From Polaribacter sp. BM10 (GTDB lineage: Bacteria > Bacteroidota > Bacteroidia > Flavobacteriales > Flavobacteriaceae), in assembly GCF_002005425.1 (NCBI RefSeq), contig NZ_CP019704.1:2934001-2998000 (forward strand): 64,000 nt of DNA, in the 5' to 3' direction. Every line of letters starts with the position of its first letter. Within the stretch, counting starts at the first letter, position 1. Of this stretch, positions 31,442-40,719 are shown one piece after another. Under the pieces are notes generated by a model, which was given only the letters and a program-made list of their open reading frames with translations, ran no database searches and was not told the origin of the DNA. A program made the translations under genes and the position numbers.

Positions 31442-32086
31442 ATGGCACAGTCAAGAGCGTACAAAAAAGGAATGAATTTCGTTTACGGAATTGGAGCAGC
31501 AGTAGTAATTATTGGAGCTTTATTCAAGATTCAACATATAAACATCGGGCCAATTACAGGTGGTTTAATGCTAACAATTGGTTTAATTGCAGAAGCGATA
31601 GTGTTTTTAATTTCTGCTTTTGATGCACCAGAAGAAGATTTAGATTGGTCTAAAGTTTATCCAGAATTAGCAGAAGGAGGAATTTCTTCTAAAAAAGAAA
31701 CTAAAAAATTAGGAGCAGAAGGAATGCTTTCTCAAAAATTAGATAGTTTATTACAAGAAGCAAAAATAGATTCTAACTTAATGGCAAGTTTAGGTTCTAG
31801 CATGAAAAACTTTCAAAATGCAGCAGAAGGATTATCTGCAGCATCTGGTTCTGTTGCTTCAACTAATAAATACAACGAAGAAATGTCTAAAGCTGCATTA
31901 CAAATGGAGTCTTTAAATAATTTATACAAAGTTCAAGTAGAAAATACAAGCAAACAAGCAGAATTAAATACTTCTGTTGTAGAAAACACAGAAAGATTAC
32001 ACGAGCAAATGAAAGCTTTAGCAAGCAACTTGTCTTCTTTAAACGGAGTATATGGTAACATGCTATCTGCAATGTCAAACAAATAA
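31442..32086 (+). CDS. gldL: Gliding motor protein GldL
   Basis: This 214-aa inner-membrane protein has two transmembrane helices at the N-terminus (about residues 14-32 and 37-57, with GALFKIQHINIGP between them). A long cytoplasmic coiled-coil-like tail follows. GldL (PorL) with GldM forms the proton-driven motor that powers type IX secretion and gliding. A glutamate in helix 2 (LIAEAIVFLISAFD) matches the protonatable residue of the family. The spacing to gldK and gldM is short, as in all known gldKLMN operons. Confidence 0.96.
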   Translation: MAQSRAYKKGMNFVYGIGAAVVIIGALFKIQHINIGPITGGLMLTIGLIAEAIVFLISAFDAPEEDLDWSKVYPELAEGGISSKKETKKLGAEGMLSQKLDSLLQEAKIDSNLMASLGSSMKNFQNAAEGLSAASGSVASTNKYNEEMSKAALQMESLNNLYKVQVENTSKQAELNTSVVENTERLHEQMKALASNLSSLNGVYGNMLSAMSNK

Positions 32087-32126
32087 TTAGTTTCACTAAT
32101 GTATATTAACTTAAAAACTAATTAGA

Positions 32127-33659
32127 ATGGCAGGAGGAAAAATGTCCGCAAGACAGAAGATGATTAACTTAATGTATCTTGTATTTATTGCAATGTTAGC
32201 AATGAATATGAGTAAAGAAGTTTTATCTGCTTTTGGATTCATGAACGAAAAATTAGTAGAAAACAACCTTTCTACAGCAGAAAAAAATGCTTTAGCTTAT
32301 ACAAATTTGGCAACAAAGGCTTCTGAACAACCAGAAAAATTTGGACCATTAAAGCAGAAAGCAGACAAAGTAAAAGAATACTCTTCTGAGTTTTATCAAT
32401 ATTTAGCAGATTTAAAGTCTAAAATGACTGCAGATATAGAAGATAAAGACAATTATGAAGAGATGGATAAAACAGATTGGTTAGATGCTTATTTCTTTAA
32501 AGGAGACAATTATACAGCAGAAGGACAAGAGTTTTTAGATAAAATGAATGGTTACAGAAATAATGTTTTAAATGCATTAGGATCTGATAGTAAATTTGCA
32601 CCTGTATTAAATAAAAGGTTTTCTACTGCCGATGTAGTAGATCAAGAAACAGGGAAAGAAATTCCATTTTTAAGAGCAAGGTATGAAGGTTTTCCAATGG
32701 TAGCTTCATTAACAAACTTTACACAAATACAAGCTGATGTAAAAAATACTGAAAGCGATATAATTTCAGATTTATTAGGCGGACAATTAGAAAGTGAAGT
32801 TTCTATGTCTAATTATAATGGTGTTGTGCAACTTGATAAGAATGCTTTTTATCCTGGCGATAAAGTTACAGGAAGTGTTGTTTTAGGAAGATATGACCCA
32901 AGTTTAAAACCTAGTAGAGTAGAATTAAATGGTAAAAAATACGATAACTTTAAAGATGGTAGCGTAGTTTTAGATTTAAGAGCTGGTAGTGTTGGAGAAA
33001 AAGATATTAAAGGAACAATTTACTTTATGGAAAACGGAGAAGAAGTTCCGGTTCCTTTTAAAAGTTCTTATTCTGTAATTTCTAAACCAAACGCACCTGT
33101 TGTATCTGCAGATAAAATGAATGTAGTATATAGAGGTTTATCAAATCCTATATCTATTTCTTTACCAGGTGTGCCAGATAAAGATGTTAGAGCAAGTGCA
33201 CCAGGATTGCAAAAAACTGGTTCTGGTAAATACATGATGAGACCAAAAGCAGGAAATACAGTTAGTATTAATGTTTCTGCAAAATTAGCAGATGGTAAAA
33301 ATGTAAACACAAAAACTGTGTTCAGAATTAAAGATATACCAGCAGCAATGGGAACAGTAAGAGGACAATTTGGTACAGTAAGAATGCCAAAATCTGGTTT
33401 AGCTAATACGCCAATAGGTGCAGGTTTGCCAGACTTCTTATTCGACTTAGATTTAAGAGTAACAAGCTTTAAAGTAAAAGTTCCAGGTCAATTAGCAATA
33501 ATTGTAAATGGTTCTAAATTAAATGCAGCTGCCAAAAAAGCACTTTCTAAAGCAAGAAGAGGAGATATAATTAATATTTTCGGTATTCAAGCAGTAATAA
33601 AAAATAACTCTTATAAACTAAAAAAGGTATTACCAGTTAATATAGAGTTAACAAACTAG
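32127..33659 (+). CDS. gldM: Gliding motor protein GldM
   Basis: This 510-aa protein has one N-terminal transmembrane helix (about residues 14-32, INLMYLVFIAMLAMNMSKEVL) preceded by MAGGKMSARQKM. A large periplasmic part made of four domains follows. The helix pairs with GldL to form the motor, and the periplasmic rod reaches toward the GldK/GldN ring. Length and N-terminus match the family. It lies 40 bp after gldL and 14 bp before gldN. Confidence 0.97.
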   Translation: MAGGKMSARQKMINLMYLVFIAMLAMNMSKEVLSAFGFMNEKLVENNLSTAEKNALAYTNLATKASEQPEKFGPLKQKADKVKEYSSEFYQYLADLKSKMTADIEDKDNYEEMDKTDWLDAYFFKGDNYTAEGQEFLDKMNGYRNNVLNALGSDSKFAPVLNKRFSTADVVDQETGKEIPFLRARYEGFPMVASLTNFTQIQADVKNTESDIISDLLGGQLESEVSMSNYNGVVQLDKNAFYPGDKVTGSVVLGRYDPSLKPSRVELNGKKYDNFKDGSVVLDLRAGSVGEKDIKGTIYFMENGEEVPVPFKSSYSVISKPNAPVVSADKMNVVYRGLSNPISISLPGVPDKDVRASAPGLQKTGSGKYMMRPKAGNTVSINVSAKLADGKNVNTKTVFRIKDIPAAMGTVRGQFGTVRMPKSGLANTPIGAGLPDFLFDLDLRVTSFKVKVPGQLAIIVNGSKLNAAAKKALSKARRGDIINIFGIQAVIKNNSYKLKKVLPVNIELTN

Positions 33660-33673
33660 AAATAAACATAGTT

Positions 33674-34528
33674 ATGATTAAAAATTGTGTAATAATAGTA
33701 TTCGCTATCCTAACAACAGGTTTTGTAAATGCGCAAGCAAATTTATTAAACGCAAAATCTGTAGACCAAATTGGTGTAAAAAGCGATCAGCAATTGGCAG
33801 CAGATAATGATGGTCCAATTCCTTATGGTTACGTAGATGACAGAGACGTTTTATGGTCTAAAGTTGTGTGGGAATTTATCGATTTAAATCAAAAGATAAA
33901 CCTACCATATTACTTTCCTATAGATACAACTAATATTTCTTCTGATAGAAGATCTTTGTTTCACACAATCATAAAAGGTATAAAGCAAGGTAAAATTAAA
34001 GAAGCATACGACGATTCTTTTTTTACATCAAAAATTACACAACAAGAAATAGACCAACGTTTAATTAACGTTCGTGAAGAAAACGGTTATACAGATACTT
34101 TTAGAATCCAAACAGAAGATGTTGCAGGTTATATGATTAAAGGTATGTGGTATTTTGATAAGCGTCAAGGCGAGTTAAAATACAGAATGTTAGCTTTAGC
34201 GCCAATGGGTAAAGATGTTCAAACACTAGGAGTTCAAGAAATTGAAGACGATGAGTTATACGAATTATTCTGGATTTTCTTTCCTTCGGCAAGAGAAGTA
34301 TTACACGATGCTAAAGTTTTTAATCCAAAAAACGCATCACAACCAATATCTTTCGATCATTTGTTAAATGCAAGAAGGTTTAGCTCTACTATTATTAGAG
34401 AAGAAAATATTTACGGTAATAGAGCCATAGAAGACTATGTTAGAGGTAATTCTTTATTTCAGTTGCTAGAAGCAAATAAGATTAAAGAAGACATTAGAAA
34501 CAGAGAAATAGATATGTGGAATTATTAA
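33674..34528 (+). CDS. gldN: Gliding motility protein GldN (type IX secretion)
   Basis: This 284-aa periplasmic protein has a signal peptide (MIKNCVIIVFAILTTGFVNA-Q). The mature part contains PYGYVDDRDVLWSKVVWEFIDLNQKINLPYYFP, the GldN/PorN signature, and ends RNREIDMWNY. GldN partners GldK in the periplasmic ring of the type IX secretion machine. It is the last gene of the operon and is followed by a terminator. No second gldN-like copy (gldO) follows. Confidence 0.96.
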   Translation: MIKNCVIIVFAILTTGFVNAQANLLNAKSVDQIGVKSDQQLAADNDGPIPYGYVDDRDVLWSKVVWEFIDLNQKINLPYYFPIDTTNISSDRRSLFHTIIKGIKQGKIKEAYDDSFFTSKITQQEIDQRLINVREENGYTDTFRIQTEDVAGYMIKGMWYFDKRQGELKYRMLALAPMGKDVQTLGVQEIEDDELYELFWIFFPSAREVLHDAKVFNPKNASQPISFDHLLNARRFSSTIIREENIYGNRAIEDYVRGNSLFQLLEANKIKEDIRNREIDMWNY

Positions 34529-34548
34529 TCCGCAATTAAAATTCATAC

Positions 34549-34577
34549 AAAACGTTTGCGTAAGCAAGCGTTTTTTT
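34549..34577 (+). terminator. Terminator of the gldKLMN operon
   Basis: AAAACGTTTGC (34549-34559) pairs with GCAAGCGTTTT (34564-34574), with one T-G wobble around a GTAA loop, followed by T residues to 34577. It lies 20 bp after the gldN stop. Confidence 0.85.
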
Positions 34578-34581
34578 ATTT

Positions 34582-34676
34582 GAAGCTATTTCCTGCTTTC
34601 AACACTCGCTTTTTTTCATTCTTCAAAAAGAGCTCAAACAAATGTTTCAATCAGGGCTAAACTTGTTTGCAAACAA
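34582..34676. repeat. Flavobacterial intergenic repeat-like element
   Basis: The stretch begins AGCTATTTCCTGCTTTC and ends TTTCAATCAGGGCTAA. This word pair flanks a hairpin-like T-rich/A-rich centre. I recall closely similar intergenic elements in many Flavobacteriia genomes. It ends beside a perfect 14-bp palindrome, TTGTTTGCAAACAA (34663-34676). No transposase or ORF is associated. It may be a mobile non-coding element or a conserved RNA-level structure. Confidence 0.55.
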
Positions 34677-34723
34677 TTAGAAATACTAGCTTATTAAAGC
34701 TTATTTATGTACTATTAATTATT

Positions 34724-35770
34724 ATGAAAGTAGATTATATTATAGTTGGTTTAGGTTTGGCGGGTTTAGCTTTTGCAGAAGAGTTATTAAAAGCTAACAA
34801 AACATTTATTGTTTTTGAAGATGCGTCGCAAACATCCTCTTTAGTTGCTGGCGGAGTTTATAATCCTGTAATTTTAAGAAGATTTACTCCTGTTTGGCAA
34901 GCTGCAGAACAATTGGCAATTGCAATGCCATTTTACAAACATTTAGAAGAGAAATTACAAGAAAAATTTGATCAGAAAATAGAAATCAAAAGAGCATTTA
35001 AGTCTGTAGAAGAACAAAATAATTGGTTTGCAGCTTCAGATAAAACAAGATTAAAGGAATTTTTAAATTCAGATTTAGAACATAAAAAGGTAGATGGCGT
35101 AATTGGTGATTTTGGTTTCGGAATTGTAAATGAAACCGGAAGAATTGATACGTTAAAACTTGTAAATGCATATCGTAACTATTTAGAAACTAATAATGCA
35201 ATTCAATTTGAAAAATTCGATCACTCTCTTTTAGAAATATCAGAAAATAAAATCAGATATAAATCATTTACATCTTCTAAAATTGTTTTTTGCGAGGGCT
35301 TTGGTTTAAAAGAAAATCCTTTTTTTAATTATTTACCTTTAGATGAAGTAAAAGGAGAGTTAATTACAATTCATGCTCCGGAATTAAATATCGATTTTTT
35401 ACTAAAATCAGCGTTATTTTTAATCCCTTTAGGTGAAAATAAATACAAAGTTGGCGCAACTTTTAATCATAAAGATAAAACATCGGTGCCATCAGTATCT
35501 GGTAGAGAAGAATTGGTGTTAAAACTTAAAAAAGTTATAGACGTACCATATACAATATTAGACCAAACTGCAGGTATTAGACCAGCCACTGCAGATAGAA
35601 GACCTTTTGTAGGCGTGCATCCAACGCATAAAAACTTGGCAATCTTAAATGGTTTAGGCACAAGAGGTGTAATGATTGCACCAAAATTAGCTTCTAATTT
35701 ATACGATTTTATAGAAAATAATATTGCTTTAGATGAAGCAGCAGATATAAAAAGATTTCAGAATGTATAA
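34724..35770 (+). CDS. FAD-dependent oxidoreductase (DAO family)
   Basis: This 348-aa protein has a Rossmann FAD-binding motif at its very start (YIIVGLGLAGLAFAEEL, GxGxxG, residues 4-20). The DAO-family signature near the C-terminus is VKGELITIHAPEL and GIRPATADRRPFVGVHP. I start at the ATG at 34724; the 19 extra codons upstream would place residues before the dinucleotide fold. It probably oxidises a C-N bond of a small amine or amino acid, substrate unknown. It is convergent with DUF983. Confidence 0.85.
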   Translation: MKVDYIIVGLGLAGLAFAEELLKANKTFIVFEDASQTSSLVAGGVYNPVILRRFTPVWQAAEQLAIAMPFYKHLEEKLQEKFDQKIEIKRAFKSVEEQNNWFAASDKTRLKEFLNSDLEHKKVDGVIGDFGFGIVNETGRIDTLKLVNAYRNYLETNNAIQFEKFDHSLLEISENKIRYKSFTSSKIVFCEGFGLKENPFFNYLPLDEVKGELITIHAPELNIDFLLKSALFLIPLGENKYKVGATFNHKDKTSVPSVSGREELVLKLKKVIDVPYTILDQTAGIRPATADRRPFVGVHPTHKNLAILNGLGTRGVMIAPKLASNLYDFIENNIALDEAADIKRFQNV

Positions 35771-35772
35771 AA

Positions 35773-36153
35773 CTACTTTTTAGTTTTAGGGTCGTAAGAA
35801 ACAAACATATTAATCCATAAAATTCTAGACAATCTTAAATTTACTGGTGCCAATAAAATTAAAGTGATAATGATAGCAGCAAAAGATTGCAATAAGCCTA
35901 AGTTAAATACTAAAGATGAAATTAAAAAGGTAGCTACAGAAAGCGCAACTGTAATACCATAATTAACATACATTGCGCCATAAAAAAATGAAGGTTCCAT
36001 CATATATTTTAAATTACAGCTTGGGCAATTATCGTGCAATTGTGTAATTTTAGATGGATTAAAAGTAAATTTATATTTAAAAAAATCACCTTCGTGGCAC
36101 TTAGGGCACTTTCCTTTAGCAATACTATATATTTTTGTTCCTTTTTTAAACAT
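35773..36153 (-). CDS. DUF983 family membrane protein
   Basis: This 126-aa protein has a zinc-ribbon-like pair of CxxC motifs (GKCPKCHEGD near residue 12, DNCPSCNLKY near 38) followed by two hydrophobic segments (VNYGITVALSVATFLISSLVF and FAAIIITLILLAPVNLRLS). This is the DUF983 arrangement. I start at the ATG at 36153; an in-frame TTG at 36183 would add ten residues outside the conserved part. The function of the family is unknown. Confidence 0.88.
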   Translation of the reverse strand: MFKKGTKIYSIAKGKCPKCHEGDFFKYKFTFNPSKITQLHDNCPSCNLKYMMEPSFFYGAMYVNYGITVALSVATFLISSLVFNLGLLQSFAAIIITLILLAPVNLRLSRILWINMFVSYDPKTKK

Positions 36154-36172
36154 CTTAACCTTAAAATTTATA

Positions 36173-36181
36173 TACTTTTGC
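36173..36181 (+). promoter_or_regulatory. -7 element for the ABC-F gene
   Basis: TACTTTTGC matches TAnnTTTGY and lies about 50 bp before the ABC-F ATG. No clear -33 TTG is seen at 19-21 bp. Confidence 0.5.
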
Positions 36182-36229
36182 AAAGGTAAATTTTTTACAT
36201 CTTTAATTTAGTAACAATTATTACATTTC

Positions 36230-38149
36230 ATGCTAAACGTTCATAATTTAACAGTTTCATTTATGGGAACTGATTTGTTTTCTGGTATTACTTTCAAATT
36301 AAATAAAGGAGACAGAATTGGTTTAATAGGTAAAAATGGAGCAGGAAAATCTACACTTTTAAAAGTTCTTTCTAAGGATATTGAAAGTAGTGGAGGTACA
36401 ATGGCGTTTGATAAAGATGTACAAATTGGTTTTTTAAGACAAGATATAGATTTTGTTGAAGGAAGAACTATCTTAGAAGAAGCGTATCAAGCATTCGAAG
36501 AAATTAAAGAAATAGAACTACAATTAGATCAAATAAACGAACAATTAGCTACAAGAACAGACTACGAAAGTGAATCTTATAGCCAATTAATTATTGATTT
36601 AACAGAAAAAACAGAACGTTACGAGCTTTTAGGAGGTTACAATTACCAAGGAGACACGGAAAAAATTTTACAAGGTTTAGGTTTTAAAAGAGAAGACTTT
36701 GATAAACTAACCGATACTTTTTCTGGAGGATGGAGAATGCGAATTGAATTGGCAAAATTACTATTACAAAATAATGACATTTTGCTTTTAGATGAGCCAA
36801 CAAACCATTTAGATATCGAATCTATTATTTGGCTAGAAAATTTCTTAAAAGGATACGCTGGTGCAATTGTATTGGTTTCTCACGATAAAATGTTTTTAGA
36901 TAACGTAACAAATAGAACTATAGAAATTTCTTTAGGGCAAATTTACGATTACAAAAAACCTTATTCAGAATTTTTGCTTTTAAGAGGAGAAATTAAAGAA
37001 AAGCAATTACAAGCTCAAAAAAATCAAGAGAAAGAAATAAAGCAAAAACAACACTTAATAAACAAGTTTAAAGCCAAAGCTAGTAAAGCCTCTATGGCGC
37101 AATCTTTAATGAAACAACTAGATAAAGTTGAGTTGATTGAAGTAGATCAAGACGATAATCAGGCAATGAATGTTCGATTTAACATTTCTAGAGAACCTGG
37201 TAAAATTATTGTTGAAGCAGAAAATTTGTGTAAAAGCTATGGCGATAAACACGTTTTAGAAGGTGTAGATTTATTAATAGAAAGAAATAGTAAAATTGCT
37301 TTTGTTGGTCAAAACGGACAAGGAAAATCTACATTGGCAAAAATGATGGTCGGAGAAATTCCGTTTGAAGGTCATTTAAAATTAGGTCATAATGTAGAAG
37401 TTGGTTATTTCGCTCAAAACCAATCAGAACATTTACCGCCAGAAAAAACAGTTCTAGAAATCATGGAAGATGCAGCAACAGATACTAACAGAATGCGTGT
37501 TAGAGATATGTTGGGGTCTTTCTTATTTGGTGGAGATGCTGTAGATAAAAAAGCAAAAGTACTTTCTGGAGGAGAAAGAAATCGATTGGCATTATGCAAA
37601 TTATTGCTGCAACCATTTAATGTTTTAATAATGGATGAGCCAACAAACCACTTAGATATTGCCTCAAAAACAGTTTTAAAAGAAGCTTTAAATAACTTTA
37701 ATGGTACATTAATTGTAGTTTCTCACGATAGAGAATTCTTACAAGGTTTAACTACTACAGTTTATGGTTTTAAAGACAAAGAAATTAAAGAATATTTAGG
37801 TGATATCGATTATTTCTTAGATCAACATAAATTAGAAAATTTAAGAGAAGCAGAAAAAAGAACGGTTGTAAAAGTTGCTAAAGACACTTCTAAAAAAGAA
37901 GCACATTTATTATCTAGAGAACAAGAAAAAGAGTTGAAAAAACTAAATAATAAACTCTCTAAAGTAGAAACTGAAATTGCAGATTTAGAAAAAGAAATAG
38001 AAACAATAGACTTAGAATTGGCTAATAATTACGATGAAGTTTCATCTAGACCAAATTTCTTTGAAAAATACAAAGCTAAAAAAGCAAAATTAGATGCTGC
38101 AATGGAAGAATGGGAGAAAATAGAAGCGCAAGTCTCTAACTTTTCATAA
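36230..38149 (+). CDS. ABC-F family ATP-binding protein (ribosome-associated type)
   Basis: This 639-aa protein has two ATPase domains and no membrane segment. Domain 1 has Walker A GKNGAGKSTLL at about residue 37, signature SGGWRMR at about 168 and Walker B ILLLDEPTNHLD. The linker between the domains is charged. Domain 2 has Walker A GQNGQGKSTLA at about 364, signature SGGERNR at about 446 and Walker B VLIMDEPTNHLD. A coiled-coil C-terminal arm follows (from about 565). This matches the Uup/EttA-like translation factors, which act on the ribosome. The exact subgroup is not certain. Confidence 0.93.
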   Translation: MLNVHNLTVSFMGTDLFSGITFKLNKGDRIGLIGKNGAGKSTLLKVLSKDIESSGGTMAFDKDVQIGFLRQDIDFVEGRTILEEAYQAFEEIKEIELQLDQINEQLATRTDYESESYSQLIIDLTEKTERYELLGGYNYQGDTEKILQGLGFKREDFDKLTDTFSGGWRMRIELAKLLLQNNDILLLDEPTNHLDIESIIWLENFLKGYAGAIVLVSHDKMFLDNVTNRTIEISLGQIYDYKKPYSEFLLLRGEIKEKQLQAQKNQEKEIKQKQHLINKFKAKASKASMAQSLMKQLDKVELIEVDQDDNQAMNVRFNISREPGKIIVEAENLCKSYGDKHVLEGVDLLIERNSKIAFVGQNGQGKSTLAKMMVGEIPFEGHLKLGHNVEVGYFAQNQSEHLPPEKTVLEIMEDAATDTNRMRVRDMLGSFLFGGDAVDKKAKVLSGGERNRLALCKLLLQPFNVLIMDEPTNHLDIASKTVLKEALNNFNGTLIVVSHDREFLQGLTTTVYGFKDKEIKEYLGDIDYFLDQHKLENLREAEKRTVVKVAKDTSKKEAHLLSREQEKELKKLNNKLSKVETEIADLEKEIETIDLELANNYDEVSSRPNFFEKYKAKKAKLDAAMEEWEKIEAQVSNFS

Positions 38150-38165
38150 TTCTATCTAAATTTTA

Positions 38166-38185
38166 TTCCTGATTTTAATCAGGAA
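38166..38185. other. Small inverted repeat after the ABC-F gene
   Basis: TTCCTGATT and AATCAGGAA (38166-38174 and 38177-38185) form a perfect hairpin, 16 bp after the ABC-F stop. There is no T tract, so it may be a weak terminator or an mRNA stabiliser. Confidence 0.35.
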
Positions 38186-38235
38186 ACTTAAACTAAATAC
38201 TAAAATTTTAAAAATTCTTGTAGTCGCAAGAATAA

Positions 38236-39180
38236 ATGCCCATGGATTTAAACGCAACAATTGTATCAAAAAACGAACAAATAGAACTCTCTCTATTAAA
38301 AGAAAAAAATGTAGAACTTTTTATTAAAAGAGAAGATTTAATACACCCGTTTGTTTCTGGTAACAAGTTTAGAAAACTAAAATATAATATTGAAGAAGCA
38401 ATTAAGTTAAAGAAAAAATCTGTCTTAACATTTGGTGGCGCATACTCTAACCACATTGCCGCAACTGCTGTAGCGGGTAAGTTAGCAGGTTTAAAAACGT
38501 TTGCTGTAATTAGAGGAGACGAGTTAGGTAAAAATATTAAAGAAACTTTAGAAGGAAATCCAACTTTAAGAAAAGCAGCAGAAAATGGAATGAAATTTCA
38601 TTTTGTATCAAGAGAATTGTACAGGCAAAAAACGTCTTTTGGTTTTATAGAAAAGATGAAAAATAAATGGGGAGATTTTTATATGATTCCTGAAGGAGGA
38701 ACTAATGGTTTGGCAGTAGAAGGTTGCCAAGAAATTTTAACAGAACAAGATTCTAAATTCGATTATATTTGTGCTGCTGTTGGTACTGGAGGTACTATTT
38801 CTGGAATTATAAAATCTTTAGAAAAACATCAAAAAGTTATTGGTTTTCCTGCTTTAAAAGGTGCTTTTTTATCGGAAGAAATTAAAAAATATACCATTCG
38901 TAAAGACAATTGGAGCTTACAAAAAAAGTATCATTTTGGTGGTTATGCAAAATTTAATGATGAGTTGATAGAGTTTATCAATACATTTAAAGAGAAAACG
39001 GGTGTTCTATTAGACCCAGTTTATACAGGTAAAATGTTGTTTGGTATTTTAGATTTAATTAAAAAAGATACTTTTGAAGAAGGTACTAAGATTTTAGCAG
39101 TTCATACTGGTGGTATACAAGGAATTGATGGTTTTAACGCAAACTTAGTTAAAAAGAATCTACAAATTATAAATGTGTAA
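38236..39180 (+). CDS. PLP-dependent ACC deaminase / D-cysteine desulfhydrase family enzyme
   Basis: This 314-aa fold-type II PLP enzyme has its Schiff-base lysine in VSGNKFRKLKYN near residue 47. TFGGAYSNHIAATA near 70 holds the phosphate and substrate contacts, and GTGGTISGI near 179 is the PLP phosphate loop. The family includes ACC deaminase and D-cysteine desulfhydrase; the substrate cannot be told from the motif. Its stop codon overlaps the next ATG by one base (TAATG), so it is co-translated with the glucosaminidase. Confidence 0.85.
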   Translation: MPMDLNATIVSKNEQIELSLLKEKNVELFIKREDLIHPFVSGNKFRKLKYNIEEAIKLKKKSVLTFGGAYSNHIAATAVAGKLAGLKTFAVIRGDELGKNIKETLEGNPTLRKAAENGMKFHFVSRELYRQKTSFGFIEKMKNKWGDFYMIPEGGTNGLAVEGCQEILTEQDSKFDYICAAVGTGGTISGIIKSLEKHQKVIGFPALKGAFLSEEIKKYTIRKDNWSLQKKYHFGGYAKFNDELIEFINTFKEKTGVLLDPVYTGKMLFGILDLIKKDTFEEGTKILAVHTGGIQGIDGFNANLVKKNLQIINV

Positions 39181-40031
39181 TGAAGTTAAAAATTATTTTT
39201 AGTTGTGTTTTTTTATTGATTTTATCTAGCTGTGGAGCTAAGAAAAAGGTTGTAAACAAGAAAAATCCGGGTGTGGTAATTGTAGAGCCAGCACCTATAG
39301 ATTTGCCATCTGTTAATGAAGTAGAATTAACAAAAAAACTAAACAAAAATAATCCTAGATTAAATAAAGAAACGCTTTCTTACATTAGAAAATATGCGCC
39401 AATTGCAGTAAAAGAAATGCACGAATATAAAATTCCGGCAAGTATAACTTTAGCTCAAGGAATTTTAGAATCTGGTAAAGGTAAAAGTGAGTTGGCTTTA
39501 AAGTCTAATAATCATTTCGGAATTAAATGTCATACTACCTGGAAAGGCGAAAGAGTATATCATGATGATGATGAAAAAGGAGAGTGTTTTAGAAAATACG
39601 TTTATCCAGAAACTTCTTATAACGACCATTCACTTTTTTTAACACAAAGAAGTAGATATGCTTTTTTGTTTAATTACAATGTTAAAAACTATAAAAAATG
39701 GGCTTATGGCTTAAGAAAAGCAGGTTATGCAACAGATAGAAAATATCCTGCTAAGCTTATAAAAATAATTAAAGACTATCAACTTTATGAGTTTGACAAA
39801 ATTAAGAAAGGAAATTTTGTTGAAAAAGTAAAAAACCTGAATGAAGGAGAAAAGTTAGAAAAACCAATAGTTATACCAAAGGTTACAAGCAGTTTTTATA
39901 AAGTAAAAAAAGAAGATACTTTGTATTCTATTTCTAGAAAATTTAATATATCTGTAGCCAACTTAAAAGCAATTAACAATTTAGACAGTAATATTATTTC
40001 TGTAGGACAAAAATTGTTGGTAAAAAAGTAA
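39180..40031 (+). CDS. Glucosaminidase lipoprotein with LysM domain
   Basis: This 283-aa lipoprotein has the signal peptide MKLKIIFSCVFLLILSSC, with Cys near 18. Residues about 60-200 form a GH73-type beta-N-acetylglucosaminidase domain (ITLAQGILESGKGKSELALKSNNHFGIKC, with the catalytic Glu in ILESG). The C-terminus is one LysM peptidoglycan-binding domain (FYKVKKEDTLYSISRKFNI...INNLDSNIISVGQKLLVK). It trims peptidoglycan in the periplasm, as FlgJ-like enzymes do. It sits between a PLP enzyme and gamma carbonic anhydrase. Confidence 0.92.
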   Translation: MKLKIIFSCVFLLILSSCGAKKKVVNKKNPGVVIVEPAPIDLPSVNEVELTKKLNKNNPRLNKETLSYIRKYAPIAVKEMHEYKIPASITLAQGILESGKGKSELALKSNNHFGIKCHTTWKGERVYHDDDEKGECFRKYVYPETSYNDHSLFLTQRSRYAFLFNYNVKNYKKWAYGLRKAGYATDRKYPAKLIKIIKDYQLYEFDKIKKGNFVEKVKNLNEGEKLEKPIVIPKVTSSFYKVKKEDTLYSISRKFNISVANLKAINNLDSNIISVGQKLLVKK

Positions 40032-40039
40032 GTAAAAAT

Positions 40040-40555
40040 ATGGCAATAATAAAACCAGTAAGAGGTAAACATCCACAAATTCCATCAGATTGTTTTATAG
40101 CAGAAAATGCAACCGTTTTGGGCGAAGTATCTTTAGGTAAAGAATGTTCAATTTGGTATAATGCGGTAATTCGTGGCGATGTACACTTTATAAAAATTGG
40201 CAATAAAGTAAATATTCAAGATGGCGCTGTAATACATGCAACGTATCAAAAATCGCCAACAACTATTGGCAATAACGTATCTATTGGACATAATGCAATT
40301 GTGCACGGTTGCACAATTAAAGACAATGTTTTGGTTGGTATGGGAAGTATAATTATGGACGATTGCGTAGTAGAATCTAATTCTATAATTGCTGCAGGTG
40401 CTGTGGTTACAAAAAACACAATAGTAGAAAGTGGTAGTATTTACGCGGGCGTACCTGCTAAAAAAGTGAAAGATATTTCAGAAGAATTAATTTCTGGAGA
40501 AATAAATAGAATTGCAGACAACTACGTTACCTATTCTAGTTGGTTTAAAGAGTAA
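40040..40555 (+). CDS. Gamma-class carbonic anhydrase family protein
   Basis: This 171-aa left-handed beta-helix trimer subunit contains hexapeptide repeats (IGNKVNIQDGAVIHA, TIGNNVSIGHNAIVHGC, VLVGMGSII). Three histidines that bind zinc in gamma carbonic anhydrase are in place (VIHA, IGHN, IVHG). It may hydrate CO2 or act as a related transferase-like protein (PaaY/YrdA group). The gene lies eight bases after the glucosaminidase stop. Confidence 0.9.
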   Translation: MAIIKPVRGKHPQIPSDCFIAENATVLGEVSLGKECSIWYNAVIRGDVHFIKIGNKVNIQDGAVIHATYQKSPTTIGNNVSIGHNAIVHGCTIKDNVLVGMGSIIMDDCVVESNSIIAAGAVVTKNTIVESGSIYAGVPAKKVKDISEELISGEINRIADNYVTYSSWFKE

Positions 40556-40560
40556 TTTTT

Positions 40561-40640
40561 TTGGCGTTACACAAGGTCGGGCTTTACATTATATCTTTTT
40601 TTCGTTCCTCAAAAAAGGATGCCATTTCAATCCCTAACGC
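40561..40640. repeat. Flavobacterial intergenic repeat-like element
   Basis: The ends are inverted: GGCGTTA at the left and CCTAACGC at the right. The inner part carries AAGGTCGGGCTTTAC, ATATCTTTTTTT, AAAAAAGGATGCCATTTCAATCCC. I recall this word set as a frequent intergenic element in Flavobacteriia. It lies directly after the carbonic anhydrase stop and has no ORF. Confidence 0.6.
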
Positions 40641-40661
40641 AATCCCAAGATTTTTAAAATA

Positions 40662-40697
40662 AAAAAGACCAATTTCTGTTAAGAAATTGGTCTTTTT
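40662..40697. terminator. Bidirectional terminator
   Basis: A perfect 16-bp stem (AAAAAGACCAATTTCT, 40662-40677, with 40682-40697) closes a GTTA loop, with A and T tracts on both sides. It lies between the converging carbonic anhydrase and Spy-like genes. Confidence 0.9.
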
Positions 40698-40719
40698 ATT
40701 AATCAACTAATTCAAATAT

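Noticed and set aside
34667..34723. Upstream start for the FAD oxidoreductase
   Set aside because: The extra residues lie before the dinucleotide fold and within the palindromic repeat region. The ATG at 34724 gives the normal family start.
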